NCBI GenBank assembly: GCA_030425205.1
Contig: JAUIAP010000035.1
Coordinates: forward strand, 1-64,000
Direction: 5' to 3'
Source of the DNA: Anaerolineae bacterium
GTDB lineage: Bacteria > Chloroflexota > Anaerolineae > Promineifilales > Promineifilaceae
Length of the DNA: 64,000 nucleotides
Position 1 is the stretch's first letter. The number at the start of each line of letters is the position of its first letter. Below are positions 54,701-63,225 of the stretch, piece after piece. The notes beneath the pieces are model-generated. The model had not been told where the DNA came from. It worked only from the letters and a program-made list of their open reading frames with translations, and ran no database searches. The position numbers and the translations under genes were made by a program.

Positions 54701-57700
54701 ATTGGTGGGATTTGTTCTCAATTGATCCTTGGAATTCCCACAGCGAGCCTGTATCTGAATTTGGAAATAGCCACATCTCGGCTGTCCAGTTGGTGCTGCT
54801 GATTGGCGTGGAAAGATCGGCCGAAAACACCCCTTCCCCCTCAAAAATAAGCTGTGGTGGCATCCGAAATGTACGTGTCATCGGGACAGCAGCAAAGATA
54901 CGATCTGCACTGTTTAGGCTTCCGCGACCAACGACAAACCCCTCATCGTTTGTCATTAACGGTCGATTGGTAAAGGCATCTGTCATCAATTGCGCCTGTG
55001 CCTCTCCGGGCTGTAGGCGAAAGATCAATGCTGCCTCAGCAGCGGTCGTTGCTGTTTCGTCGACAACATGAAGCTGCGTTCCCCGCGCACGAAATGGGAA
55101 GGAGGATGCGCTGGTATAAGCCCAAGCCACTGAATCGATGGTGTGGTTGAAATACCTGATCGTCCCAGATAAAAGTTGCGTCCCGCTCGGAACCTGTGGA
55201 TAGGCGGAGATGCGAAAAACGACATTATCGCTTTCTCCAAAAAAACCACTGGTATGTGTGTCCCAATAAAAAGTGTGTGATGCGCCAATCGGGGCAACAG
55301 TCGGTTGGCTACTGCCTACCCAGCGACCATGCTGCCCGTGTTGACTCTGATCGTAAAGGATACGCTGTGTGGTGGAATCGCTATCTGAGCAGATTTCGTT
55401 ATTCTGTCCACAGAACAATTTGTTTAGCGACCAAGCCCCCTGTAACCCATCTTCGTCTCCTATTATCCGTCTATATGGCTCTGGTGTATACTCGCCATTC
55501 CAGATGTGTACATCACGGATAAATCCATAGAAGGAATTTGGTTCTTCGGAGCCATATCCTATTTTCATTTCGGCCGATGCGTCGGCAAATGAGATATTGG
55601 ATAGTGACACAGTTTCGATCAACTCACCATTCAGATAAAATCCAGCCTCTCCTTGATTGTATACAAGAGTGACGTGCGACCATTCACCACTATTGACCGA
55701 TATGTCAGATACAGTATACCATTGGGGCAAATCACCTAACCGCCAACTAATCTGACCACACATGTTCCTGCGAAGCGAAATGACGCTCTCACGTTCGAGA
55801 AGCGGTTCGTATTCGGCCACTGCGTTCACGCTACAGTCAACTCTTGTCAAGGGGTGAACCCACATCTCTGCACTGAAAGGAGTAGATGTACTCGGCGCAA
55901 CGGCATCTGTTATGCGAACACCCCCATCTCCTCCATCGAGATATAGCGAGTTGTCAAACGTGGTTAAGGTCGTGGTCAACGTCTGCCCATCGGGGATCGC
56001 TGGCAACCAGTTTCCGCCTCCGTTCAATGAGTATTCTGCCTGCACATACGTCACATCATCCCTGTCAACATCGAACAGTTCGTAAGCGATTGGAATGGTT
56101 GCGCCACTGTAAATATCAAATGCTGTGTAATTGTTTGTAATAGCATTTATGCTCGATTGATCAACCTGCACCGCAGGCGGCCTATTTCGGTAGCCAAATT
56201 GATTGACACGACGATTCTCATACCAATAGCTTGGCACACGAAAGCTAGAAAAGATGATGTCTAAATCACCATCGTTATCAAGATCAGCTAAATCAGCCGC
56301 GTAACTGTCCTCACGTTTAGCGAGGATCGTGGTATCAGCCAAGCTAAAGCGACCAGCACCATTATTCAGGTAGATTAGATTGTTGGGTTGAAACGGCGTT
56401 CGCGTGTAATTCTCCCCTGATGTGCGTGTTTCGGCGAAAATCAAGTCGATATCACCATCTAAATCAATATCACCAGACTCGATTTCGTAAGTTAACCCTG
56501 TTGTATTTGGAAATAGTGCCGCCTCAACAATGCTGAATCCTCCTAACCCGTCATTCTCATAGAGTCGGTCATTGATATTACCAAGTATAAAATCTAAATC
56601 ACCGTCGCTATCAAAATCTGCAATTTCAACAGACGTTGCCGACGATCGGCTTCTAACCTGTTCTACTGACCCGATCTCATAAGCATTAGAAAAGTCGCCA
56701 CTCCCATCTCCATCATTGAAAAAGATATACGACGAGCCGTTACCAACACCAACGAGAATATCCAGATTTCCATCACCATTTAGATCACCCAATTCAATAT
56801 CTGTTGTTTCAAGAGTTCGAAAAGCATCAGGTAAATCCCTTCGCTCAAAAACAGTTTGGTCTTGTCGCGTTCTATCGCGCTCCTGCCAAACATTGTAGAG
56901 AATGCTCGGTGGATGAGCTGGCAAACATATCTTGGTAATCGGAACTATAAACTGTCTATATGGGACTCCGTAAATCGTAGGATTGGGCAAACAACCGTCT
57001 CTATCCTCATTTGCTCTATGTGCAACAATATCTATCCATTGATCATTATTCAGATGCCCAACGGCAAGACTGGAACCCTCCCAATAGCTGCACCAATCAA
57101 AATGATGAGTTGCAATTAATTTTCCCACGCCATCGTTAAGATAAATAATTCCGTAACCAGAGATTAAATCAATAAAGCCGTCATTGTTCACGTCCACAAG
57201 AACCTTGCTCGTAGACTTATCCCGCGCTTTTCGCTCATCAGGTTCACTGTCCCATTGAAGCAGATGTCCTATCTTCACCAAACAATCTGCGCTTAACAAC
57301 TCTACGTCAAATAAGAGTTCCTGTGATTGAATCATTTCTCCAAAATGATTGATAAAAACTTTATCTCCTGCTATTAAGTCGATAAAACCATCTCCATTAA
57401 TATCTCCGGTCGTGATGAATCTGCTGCATTCTCCCATGTCTTTGTGTCCAATTTCTAAATTCGTGTAAAGAGATGCTTTTGCAGGATTTCTCAGGAACTT
57501 ACTCTTCCCTTCACATTCCATATAATCTAGAATTTGCATTGACTGAAAGTTTGCTTCAAACGTATTTTTCAGGACGAAATCCTGCCAAACGAGATGCGAT
57601 TCTGCCAAATCCAAGTCGCCATCTCCATCCATGTCTCCCAAGTCAACGGCGGTTGAATTTCTCGTCTGAAAAGATGAAGTGTAACTATCCCAATCTATTG

Positions 57701-59024
57701 TTTCAGTTGATGTCATCGTTGCTGTAAATTTATCCTCAGCAATGATTGTTGTGTCGGATGTCGTCGTTGCTGTAATTTCGTCCTCAGCAGTGATTGTTGT
57801 GTCAGATTCTGTTGTGTCCTCTGTCCAAGTAGAGGATGTGTATAGGGGATAGACATTGTAGTTTCCATCTCCATCATTCAAGTAAAGTTGATTTTCTTCT
57901 TGCGGTATGATGGTTAAGCTAGAAAATTCACCATTTGCCGTGACGATGTCAGGGTGGTTATCTCCATTGATGTCTCCAACAGCCAAATCGTTCGCGTGAA
58001 AGCCTTGTGAGTCTGAAACTGGCTGGTAGTCAAAGTTAGGGACATTCTGCGCCGTTATATTTCTCCAAACAGCAATGGACGGGGAGCGCGTTACGTTGAC
58101 TGGGCTTGAACCCTCTTGAACCTTGATTGCCTTTCTACGTTGACAGTGATCTTCACCAGATAATGCGATGTTGGTGCTACTTTCTATCAAGTCAAGCGCA
58201 TCATCACCATCCACGTAAGCCCACGCGATATCCGTCGTCAGGCTGGACACATTGCTGGCGAATGGGTTAGGAGTAACTAGCTCCAGACTCCCTTCATCGT
58301 TTTCAAACAGTTGATTTGGTTGGGCGTGATTGCCAACAGCCAAATCGAGGTCACCATCATTGTCAAAATCGCCCCACGCAACGGCGTAAGTCGCCATCGC
58401 ATCGTCTGCATCGCTCCATTCTTGTAACTGCAACATCCCATGGTTGTTCCGATAAATTTGATTGGGTGACTTGCAGTTTGCAACAATAAGGTCGAGAAAC
58501 CCATCTCCGGTGTAATCACCCCACGACAAATCAAATGTAGGGGTACCGCTTGACTGTGGAAGCGGCAATCGCTCAAACTTTCTACCCGTCCCATCATTTA
58601 TTAGGATGAAGTTGCCCGATCCCTTGTCGTTTCCCATTGCCAAATCTAAATCACCATCTCCGTCGAGATCTCCCCAAACCAACTCTTTCGTGACAAATCC
58701 ACTTGTGTTTGGAATGGGATAAACCTCGAACTCGTCGTTGCCTTGATTGAAGTAGATGTATGACGCGAGAGATCTTGTATGTGTTCCTACAGCAACATCC
58801 AAATCACCATCCCCATCTGCATCACCCCATGCAACTGAGTTTGAAGGGATTGCGTTGGCACCATCGGCCGAAAAAATCGGGAAGAACACACCTTCGTTCA
58901 CCGCTTCAGGCTGGTCTGAGGGTTGAGGGGATTGGGCTAGAGAGTGAGAAGGGACAATGAGAAATAAAAAGAAAAAAGTTATCGATGGGGGTAACGTAAT
59001 AAGCAGCCAGCGATAGATATTCAC
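51768..59024 (-). CDS. Giant secreted FG-GAP/LamG protein with zincin motif
   Basis: A 2418-residue protein starting at a GTG with a strong AAAGGAGG site. The signal peptide is about residues 1-31 (LLITLPPSITFFFLFLIVPS, cleavage near SLAQ). About 40-950 hold many FG-GAP/VCBS repeats with Ca-binding loops (WGDADGDGDLDVAVG, DLDNDGDLDIIFS). LamG-like domains stand near 1026 and 1393 (FSAEMWVHP, WTAEMWLFP). A metallopeptidase motif THELGHYLFYLPDNYLG lies near 1778. An 8-residue tandem repeat lies near 2130-2170. No LPxTG or sorting tail is evident. It is a candidate extracellular adhesin or protease. It carries only three TCGGCCGA copies in 7.2 kb. Its 3' end overlaps the SARP-like gene by 31 bp, convergently. 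Confidence 0.85.
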   Translation of the reverse strand: MNIYRWLLITLPPSITFFFLFLIVPSHSLAQSPQPSDQPEAVNEGVFFPIFSADGANAIPSNSVAWGDADGDGDLDVAVGTHTRSLASYIYFNQGNDEFEVYPIPNTSGFVTKELVWGDLDGDGDLDLAMGNDKGSGNFILINDGTGRKFERLPLPQSSGTPTFDLSWGDYTGDGFLDLIVANCKSPNQIYRNNHGMLQLQEWSDADDAMATYAVAWGDFDNDGDLDLAVGNHAQPNQLFENDEGSLELVTPNPFASNVSSLTTDIAWAYVDGDDALDLIESSTNIALSGEDHCQRRKAIKVQEGSSPVNVTRSPSIAVWRNITAQNVPNFDYQPVSDSQGFHANDLAVGDINGDNHPDIVTANGEFSSLTIIPQEENQLYLNDGDGNYNVYPLYTSSTWTEDTTESDTTITAEDEITATTTSDTTIIAEDKFTATMTSTETIDWDSYTSSFQTRNSTAVDLGDMDGDGDLDLAESHLVWQDFVLKNTFEANFQSMQILDYMECEGKSKFLRNPAKASLYTNLEIGHKDMGECSRFITTGDINGDGFIDLIAGDKVFINHFGEMIQSQELLFDVELLSADCLVKIGHLLQWDSEPDERKARDKSTSKVLVDVNNDGFIDLISGYGIIYLNDGVGKLIATHHFDWCSYWEGSSLAVGHLNNDQWIDIVAHRANEDRDGCLPNPTIYGVPYRQFIVPITKICLPAHPPSILYNVWQERDRTRQDQTVFERRDLPDAFRTLETTDIELGDLNGDGNLDILVGVGNGSSYIFFNDGDGSGDFSNAYEIGSVEQVRSRSSATSVEIADFDSDGDLDFILGNINDRLYENDGLGGFSIVEAALFPNTTGLTYEIESGDIDLDGDIDLIFAETRTSGENYTRTPFQPNNLIYLNNGAGRFSLADTTILAKREDSYAADLADLDNDGDLDIIFSSFRVPSYWYENRRVNQFGYRNRPPAVQVDQSSINAITNNYTAFDIYSGATIPIAYELFDVDRDDVTYVQAEYSLNGGGNWLPAIPDGQTLTTTLTTFDNSLYLDGGDGGVRITDAVAPSTSTPFSAEMWVHPLTRVDCSVNAVAEYEPLLERESVISLRRNMCGQISWRLGDLPQWYTVSDISVNSGEWSHVTLVYNQGEAGFYLNGELIETVSLSNISFADASAEMKIGYGSEEPNSFYGFIRDVHIWNGEYTPEPYRRIIGDEDGLQGAWSLNKLFCGQNNEICSDSDSTTQRILYDQSQHGQHGRWVGSSQPTVAPIGASHTFYWDTHTSGFFGESDNVVFRISAYPQVPSGTQLLSGTIRYFNHTIDSVAWAYTSASSFPFRARGTQLHVVDETATTAAEAALIFRLQPGEAQAQLMTDAFTNRPLMTNDEGFVVGRGSLNSADRIFAAVPMTRTFRMPPQLIFEGEGVFSADLSTPISSTNWTAEMWLFPNSDTGSLWEFQGSIENKSHQLALAYSSVTTPTRQTTLTLTLGDNNEKTTSVVLPTSLNDGFPHHLAVTLNENDELVLFVDGEKADAKSLESLSLDTFTIEQITVGRNYRGAVDDIRLWSKARLQTDIKSQYQKELVDEQLLSSALVGYWPITEDDKLSINDLSSGASVATVNGNAYVWFRPLYTILHTSGAIAENGGPLADYVNGVQFQTVGDAGGTQVITVTKNNPLILFDLDVSLEWDARADTLFLLELEDSFRRASALLYEVTHGQAALGRINLFHNKAYWGVADIVIHADNSLRPSAAIGGVTPSVTGDTLANGTVITDAYFPGQVHMGTVWDPYGERTADLGEEWVRTLTHELGHYLFYLPDNYLGIENGVFRIITCPDSFMTATQDPSFTQFLNRDLWRTKEGCLKTLAHKTTERSDWETIKEFYNAVQVPADPISGGPTDLPLNVTTVVAWVFEDEFERVALRSRNYDIRNVETSQRLRLPNAQAYLFKTANTAVITDDVLIPLGNPTGGGDRLKVRGANAGDRLCVFENDGFNAYTGCVHSLDATDAQVKMHKLSDQQVTWLRDISAQAITSHTVEVTVELSPTLAPSQTLMVQLFPMHYPSVMGNAPVTELGRAPTRQTSFSRILTTTLPTYDIAVRVWITGGNVAGCEDEKSCPLEAITLIRLNPAWENDDVPDDGLGSLVQKPLQYAPIGGPNNAGIGGPNNAGIGGPNNAGIGGPNNAGIGGPNNAGIGGPTRFGTGTAARTLSAPALSGDAQIAIYNTNGFFEDTEVDTIQALPTVPAIAQHPWLYPVGQAYRVKFVANEAISETQIVSLSYLQRDVPEGYEYALALYFLASCDVNDETCDSRWQRLETQKFVENFATAQVVLDAEGNAIDGTYALMVTVQGKQLQAGQNLFFYSLPVSQTLATTNLMPYGVALKVVDVNVTLKGDNVEVSLGDARPATHLIPGYYYLVELDEALVQLWEDDVLYFAPPRRCPNGHTWVICDSR
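52534..52668. repeat. 24-bp tandem repeat (GGPNNAGI) in the secreted protein
   Basis: Five full 24-bp units (52534-52653) and a partial sixth. Each encodes IGGPNNAG. Units 2 and 4 are identical (24/24) and differ from units 1, 3 and 5, so the array grew in 48-bp steps. It has no spacers, so it is not a CRISPR. Confidence 0.9.
57709..57804. repeat. Two 48-bp tandem units in the secreted protein
   Basis: A 48-bp direct duplication (57709-57756 and 57757-57804) encoding a 16-residue Thr/Asp-rich unit (SDTTITAEDEITATTT-like), inserted between FG-GAP repeats. It looks like a recent linker expansion. Confidence 0.75.
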
Positions 59025-59189
59025 AACGCCTCCTTTGCGAAAAGGTTTCAGAATTCTCCAATTGTAATCTTTCTGTATATATGGTCGATTGTACTCTTAT
59101 ACTGTGAAATTTACCGTCTTTTGAACAACAATGAACGAAATTTTGAATATGTGAATCGTTACGTACACGTTCTGACACCCTCTCAAAAC

Positions 59190-59226
59190 AGCCGAAATCC
59201 AGGTGCCAAAAAGTCGTTTTTCGGCT
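59190..59226. promoter_or_regulatory. Inverted repeat upstream of the resolvase gene
   Basis: AGCCGAAA (59190-59197) and TTTCGGCT (59219-59226) form a perfect 8-bp inverted repeat with a 21-bp centre, about 50 bp before the resolvase start, in the divergent gap with the secreted-protein gene. It could be a recombinase (res-like) site or operator. Confidence 0.4.
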
Positions 59227-59274
59227 ATTCTTATAACCTCTTAGATGATCTGTTACAGCAGAACGGAGGTTAAA

Positions 59275-59832
59275 ATGGCATTGGTTGGATACGCACGAGT
59301 CAGTTCTGTTGGGCAGACGCTGGATGTTCAGCAGCAAAAATTGCAGCACTGCGACAAGCTATTTGAAGAGAAACAAAGTGGGAGCGCCTATGCTCGACCG
59401 CAGCTCAAAGCATGTTTGAACTATCTGCGCGAAGGCGATACCCTTGTTGTCACGCGACTCGATAGACTGGCACGTTCCACACTTCATTTATGCCAAATGG
59501 CAGAACAACTCAGTGACAGTGGGATCAATCTCCATGTTATTGACCAAAATATTGAGACGAACAGTGCAACAGGACGGTTGCTATTCAACATGCTGGCTGC
59601 AATCGCTCAGTTTGAAACCGAACTACGTGCGGAGCGACAGCGCGATGGGATTGATCGAGCGAAGGCGCGTGGGGTACAGTTTGGGCAGAAGCCTAAACTT
59701 TCTGAGGAACAGATTGCGGAACTTCGCCAGCAACGAGAAGAGGGTGCGCTGATTCGTGAGTTGATGGATGAATATACACTGTCGAAGTCGAGCGTATATC
59801 GCTATTTGCGCATCAATCTTTCGGCCGAATAA
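59275..59832 (+). CDS. Serine recombinase (resolvase/invertase family)
   Basis: A 185-residue small serine recombinase. The catalytic Ser10 lies in GYARVSSVGQT, and the LDRLARSTLHL motif supplies active-site arginines. Helix E follows (NMLAAIAQFETELRAERQRD). The C-terminal HTH is Hin-like (EEQIAELRQQREEGALIREL, SKSSVYRYLRI). The ATG at 59275 has GGAGG 6 bp upstream; an upstream in-frame start is rejected. The domain set is complete, so it should be active. No transposase or resolvable repeat pair is seen around it, apart from an inverted repeat just upstream. It suggests a mobile or inversion remnant next to the giant secreted-protein gene. Confidence 0.9.
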   Translation: MALVGYARVSSVGQTLDVQQQKLQHCDKLFEEKQSGSAYARPQLKACLNYLREGDTLVVTRLDRLARSTLHLCQMAEQLSDSGINLHVIDQNIETNSATGRLLFNMLAAIAQFETELRAERQRDGIDRAKARGVQFGQKPKLSEEQIAELRQQREEGALIRELMDEYTLSKSSVYRYLRINLSAE

Positions 59833-59850
59833 TCCTTACCCACACGCATC

Positions 59851-60522
59851 ATGACGGAACACAACAGCATTTCTTATCATCGGCCGAATTTGGAAAAACA
59901 AACATTCGCACGCACCAATCGCCAAACGATTGAACAACGTGCAACCTTAATCGCGGAACTATTGCCAAACACCACATCCATCGCAGAGCTATGTTGTGGG
60001 GACTGTTCATGGCAGCATCGACACTATTCCGACACGCTCAACATTCAACACTATCGCAGCCTTGATCTCGACCCTGCCATCGTGGCAAGGAACCAGACGG
60101 CTGGGATAGATTGCATCTGTGCGAACGTCATGGATAGACATGTCCTTCACACGTTTTTAGCTGCCGATGTCGTCTTCTTCGGCCCACCCTTGTCAGTGGA
60201 TTGTGATGGTCATCAGCTTTTGTCATTCCACAACGTGACACCAAGCTTCACCGATTTCACGGATCTATTTCTCGGCGAGCTTGATTACAACGGCACGCTC
60301 GTTTGTATCTGTCCCAAAACAACCACAATGGGAGATGCCGCGCAGCTTTATCATCCTATTCAACAGCGGCGCAACGATGTCGGACTACGTCTGATTCATC
60401 ATACCTATGCCACATTAACGGGAAGCGGAGAACAGACAGCACCGCGATTGAAATACGTCGAGCTGTGGTTTTCATCTCAGCTTGCAGACCGCTGGGAGCT
60501 GCGAGAGAGTCGGTCGATTTAG
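59851..60522 (+). CDS. Class I methyltransferase-like protein, substrate unknown
   Basis: A 223-residue protein. IAELCCGDCSWQHRHY fits motif I of SAM-dependent methyltransferases, LDLDPAIVARN motif II, and VVFFGPPLSVD stands where motif IV is expected, with GPPL in place of the D/N-PPY of base methylases. The C-terminal part (LIHHTYATLTGSGEQ, LKYVELWFSSQ) resembles Rossmann strands 6-7. There is no target-recognition domain. It lies 18 bp after the resolvase gene and may be co-transcribed with it. A DNA-modifying role is possible but not supported by the exact motif. Confidence 0.55.
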   Translation: MTEHNSISYHRPNLEKQTFARTNRQTIEQRATLIAELLPNTTSIAELCCGDCSWQHRHYSDTLNIQHYRSLDLDPAIVARNQTAGIDCICANVMDRHVLHTFLAADVVFFGPPLSVDCDGHQLLSFHNVTPSFTDFTDLFLGELDYNGTLVCICPKTTTMGDAAQLYHPIQQRRNDVGLRLIHHTYATLTGSGEQTAPRLKYVELWFSSQLADRWELRESRSI

Positions 60523-60559
60523 CCCCGCCGCCGACAAACCCTGTTAAAATGATCAGCCC

Positions 60560-61009
60560 ATGAAACGACAGCAAGGTGTGCGACGTGGTCGCATGTATCT
60601 GAAAAAATATATTAGCTGGCTAACGGGCTACCCAGTTGCGAGGCACGAGACGGGGATCATCTGGCAGGTTGTGCCGCGTGTCGGTGCGCCCTATCAGGTG
60701 ACGGTTGATAAGAATCGCCTGCATCACACGACGCGCATTTGGACAAAATTGCTGCATCGTTTTCCGCGTGCGCTGCCGCAAATTGTGGCAGATTTACCCC
60801 ATTGGAAAGATGCTATCCCCTCTCTCATCGGGCAGTTGGGGGCAGCACTACATCACGACCAACCCCTGCCGCGCAACCTACATGGGGAACGGACAAATGA
60901 TGCGCTGACAGATGCGCTCAGTTGGATCACCTACTTATGGGGGCCTGACGAAACGCTGGCGTGGGTGACGCACAATCGCCCTGCATTGGACATCGTGTGG
61001 GATTGGTAA
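60560..61009 (+). CDS. Unknown protein, probable 5' part of a broken gene
   Basis: A 149-codon ORF in a frame different from the following long ORF. The product is basic at first (MYLKKYISWLTGYPVARHE, possible start at 60593), then helical with LTDALSWITYLWGPDETLAW. It ends at a TAA (61007-61009), 8 bp before the ATG of the next ORF. That ATG has no ribosome site and the open frame of the next ORF extends back to 60961, overlapping this one. This is the pattern of a single gene with a frameshift near 60990-61010, though two coupled genes remain possible. I do not recognise the family. Confidence 0.5.
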   Translation: MKRQQGVRRGRMYLKKYISWLTGYPVARHETGIIWQVVPRVGAPYQVTVDKNRLHHTTRIWTKLLHRFPRALPQIVADLPHWKDAIPSLIGQLGAALHHDQPLPRNLHGERTNDALTDALSWITYLWGPDETLAWVTHNRPALDIVWDW

Positions 61010-61017
61010 CCGCCCTG

Positions 61018-63225
61018 ATGCTGTGGGAGCTGATGCGACGAGATGGAGGCGAGCGCATCGACGCACTGCTGGCAATTGGGACAAGCCAATCGCTCCTTAT
61101 GTCTGGGTCAAACGCGGCGTTACAGCAGTGGCGCGACAAATTACAGCGCGTTGCGACAGGCAAACAATCGAAAAAGCAGCCAGACCCCTATCAACTTGAT
61201 CCCACACCACCGATTGCGGACTTTCTCACTTGGTTACTCGACCACCGCACACAGGTGCGGCGCAACTATCTTGACATGCTAACTTGCATCTTGCCAGCAG
61301 ATCTTTATGTCGCATGGGAGAGTTGGCAGCAGACGTTTGACCGATTTGTGCAAGAGGCACGCTGGGTAATTAGCAGTGACGATTCGCAATCGGCCGAAAA
61401 TCTACTCACCCAGCTCCCAGCATCACCACCGCCATTTGATGCAACCGCCTTCTTCAATCTCGCACGGCAAGGATTTTACAAGCCGGGTTGGATTCAAACA
61501 GCGTTACCCATTCTCACCAAGCTGCCACAACAGCAGGACTCTGTATTGATTCGCCACATATTCCTGACATCTGTCAGTCACTATGCGTATGTGCCAAACT
61601 TCGACGCGCTGCTCGCCCAATGGCAAGCACGCATGTTAACGCCCACCATCTTGCCCTACACAGTTGCCCTATTGATTGAGCAGCAGAGCCGTTCGTATCA
61701 CACCTTTGGCCGTCAATTTGATACGCTGCAAAACAATCATCCGCCTGACAGATGGCCGCTTTTGTTTGACCTGATCACGGCTGCATTTGGGCGCGTCTCG
61801 CCCAGCGACATCAACACCGAATTCTTGGCAAATTTGCTGCCTTTTTGGCAGATTGTCGCGGCGGCTGGCACGGATGTCGCCGTGCGCTGTTTTGAGGAGT
61901 GGGAATCGGCCGAACGGGACTATCTCTCGTCCAAAGAGCTTTATCTCGCCTATCTAATCGCACGCAATCAGCCGTTCGCGCCCATCGCGCAACGCATCGA
62001 CAAGCTCGATGTGTGGGATGAGAAGGAGGCGTGGCTTAGCTTTGTGCAATCCGTTGAACAACTGGGTTGGCACGATCTCGTCTATCAGTTGTTCATGGCG
62101 GGTCATGCGGAGTCGTTGGGCAAATTGATCTCGACACGGCAACTGTTGGGCGCGATGCAGTTGCAACCCCCACTGACTGCGCCCCCCATCCCACAGCGCG
62201 ATCCCGCTTGGGCGAGTGACTATCCCGCCGAATTCGGCCGAATTCTCGCCACACTCGCCTTGCTCGCCCCGCACGCAGAGGCAATCGCCCGACGCATTCT
62301 CGGCAAGGCGTTTCCGCAACCCGCCGCTCTACAAGCTGAAATCGCGTTCCTGCGCGAGAAGTTGACCCAACCCCCTGATAACCCCAAGCTGTCAAAGCGG
62401 ATCGACAACTTAGAGGCACGTCTTTTGCAACCTGTCCGCATTTCCGCAAGTCGCCGCGCCAAGCTAGCCGCCAAGCTTGAACACAGCCTGTATGTTGCCG
62501 TCCTGAAACAGTGGCAGGCACAAACACACGAGGCATTGCGCCAATTCGTCGAGCGCGTTTTGCCCAGCGAATCCCCCCTACCCGACCACTTTTATGAGCC
62601 GCCGTTCTTGCACATCCTCGCCGCGCTCACCAAGCTCGACCCGCGCTTTCAGGCGTTGGGAATGCGCTTGTTGTTGCAACCAGACACGTTGTTGACAGAA
62701 TCGGCCAACCAGCAATGTATCGCCACGCTGCATCGCATGGGGTTACAGTTGACACAGTGGCTACACCCACTTCCCCCACGCCGCATGGTTGGCGCAAATG
62801 GTCGCGTCGTCTATCTTGGCTTCACGACTGATCCAATCGACATTTTTATGATGGGGGAGCATTTCCAAACGTGTCTCTCGATTGGCAGCTTCAACTTTTT
62901 TTCGGCCATCGCCAATGGGGTCGATGTCAATAAACAGGTGCTGTACGGCTGGGATGAGCAGGGGCGCGTCATCGGTCGCTGCCTGTTCGCGCTCTCAGAT
63001 GTGGGGGGATTGTTGACATTTCATCCCTATTGCCATGATGATACCGTCCAGTTTGGGGCGTTAGTCGGCCGATTTGCCAGCGATCTCGCCACGGAACTAA
63101 ACACAGTTGTCATCCAAAGTGGCAATATCCCGCGCCTCGTTGCGCCCGATTGGTATGATGATGGTGCGCTCGATTTGACGGGTGGGTTTGCCTACTTCAA
63201 AGAAAAATCACCGTTTCGCCAATAG
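61018..63225 (+). CDS. Unknown protein with conserved-looking Cys-containing C-terminal segment
   Basis: A 735-codon ORF (ATG at 61018; the open frame begins at a GTG at 60961). It is mostly helical, HEAT- or ARM-like. Near the end, EHFQTCLSIGSFNFFSAIAN, then VIGRCLFALSDVGGLLTFHP, looks like a conserved core domain. I do not recognise it with confidence. The TAG at 63223 is followed in the same frame by 163 more codons of coding character, including a TCGGCCGA read as Ser-Ala-Glu, so the stop may be a nonsense mutation. The gene has four TCGGCCGA copies and codon use like its neighbours, so it is not recently transferred. Confidence 0.55.
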   Translation: MLWELMRRDGGERIDALLAIGTSQSLLMSGSNAALQQWRDKLQRVATGKQSKKQPDPYQLDPTPPIADFLTWLLDHRTQVRRNYLDMLTCILPADLYVAWESWQQTFDRFVQEARWVISSDDSQSAENLLTQLPASPPPFDATAFFNLARQGFYKPGWIQTALPILTKLPQQQDSVLIRHIFLTSVSHYAYVPNFDALLAQWQARMLTPTILPYTVALLIEQQSRSYHTFGRQFDTLQNNHPPDRWPLLFDLITAAFGRVSPSDINTEFLANLLPFWQIVAAAGTDVAVRCFEEWESAERDYLSSKELYLAYLIARNQPFAPIAQRIDKLDVWDEKEAWLSFVQSVEQLGWHDLVYQLFMAGHAESLGKLISTRQLLGAMQLQPPLTAPPIPQRDPAWASDYPAEFGRILATLALLAPHAEAIARRILGKAFPQPAALQAEIAFLREKLTQPPDNPKLSKRIDNLEARLLQPVRISASRRAKLAAKLEHSLYVAVLKQWQAQTHEALRQFVERVLPSESPLPDHFYEPPFLHILAALTKLDPRFQALGMRLLLQPDTLLTESANQQCIATLHRMGLQLTQWLHPLPPRRMVGANGRVVYLGFTTDPIDIFMMGEHFQTCLSIGSFNFFSAIANGVDVNKQVLYGWDEQGRVIGRCLFALSDVGGLLTFHPYCHDDTVQFGALVGRFASDLATELNTVVIQSGNIPRLVAPDWYDDGALDLTGGFAYFKEKSPFRQ

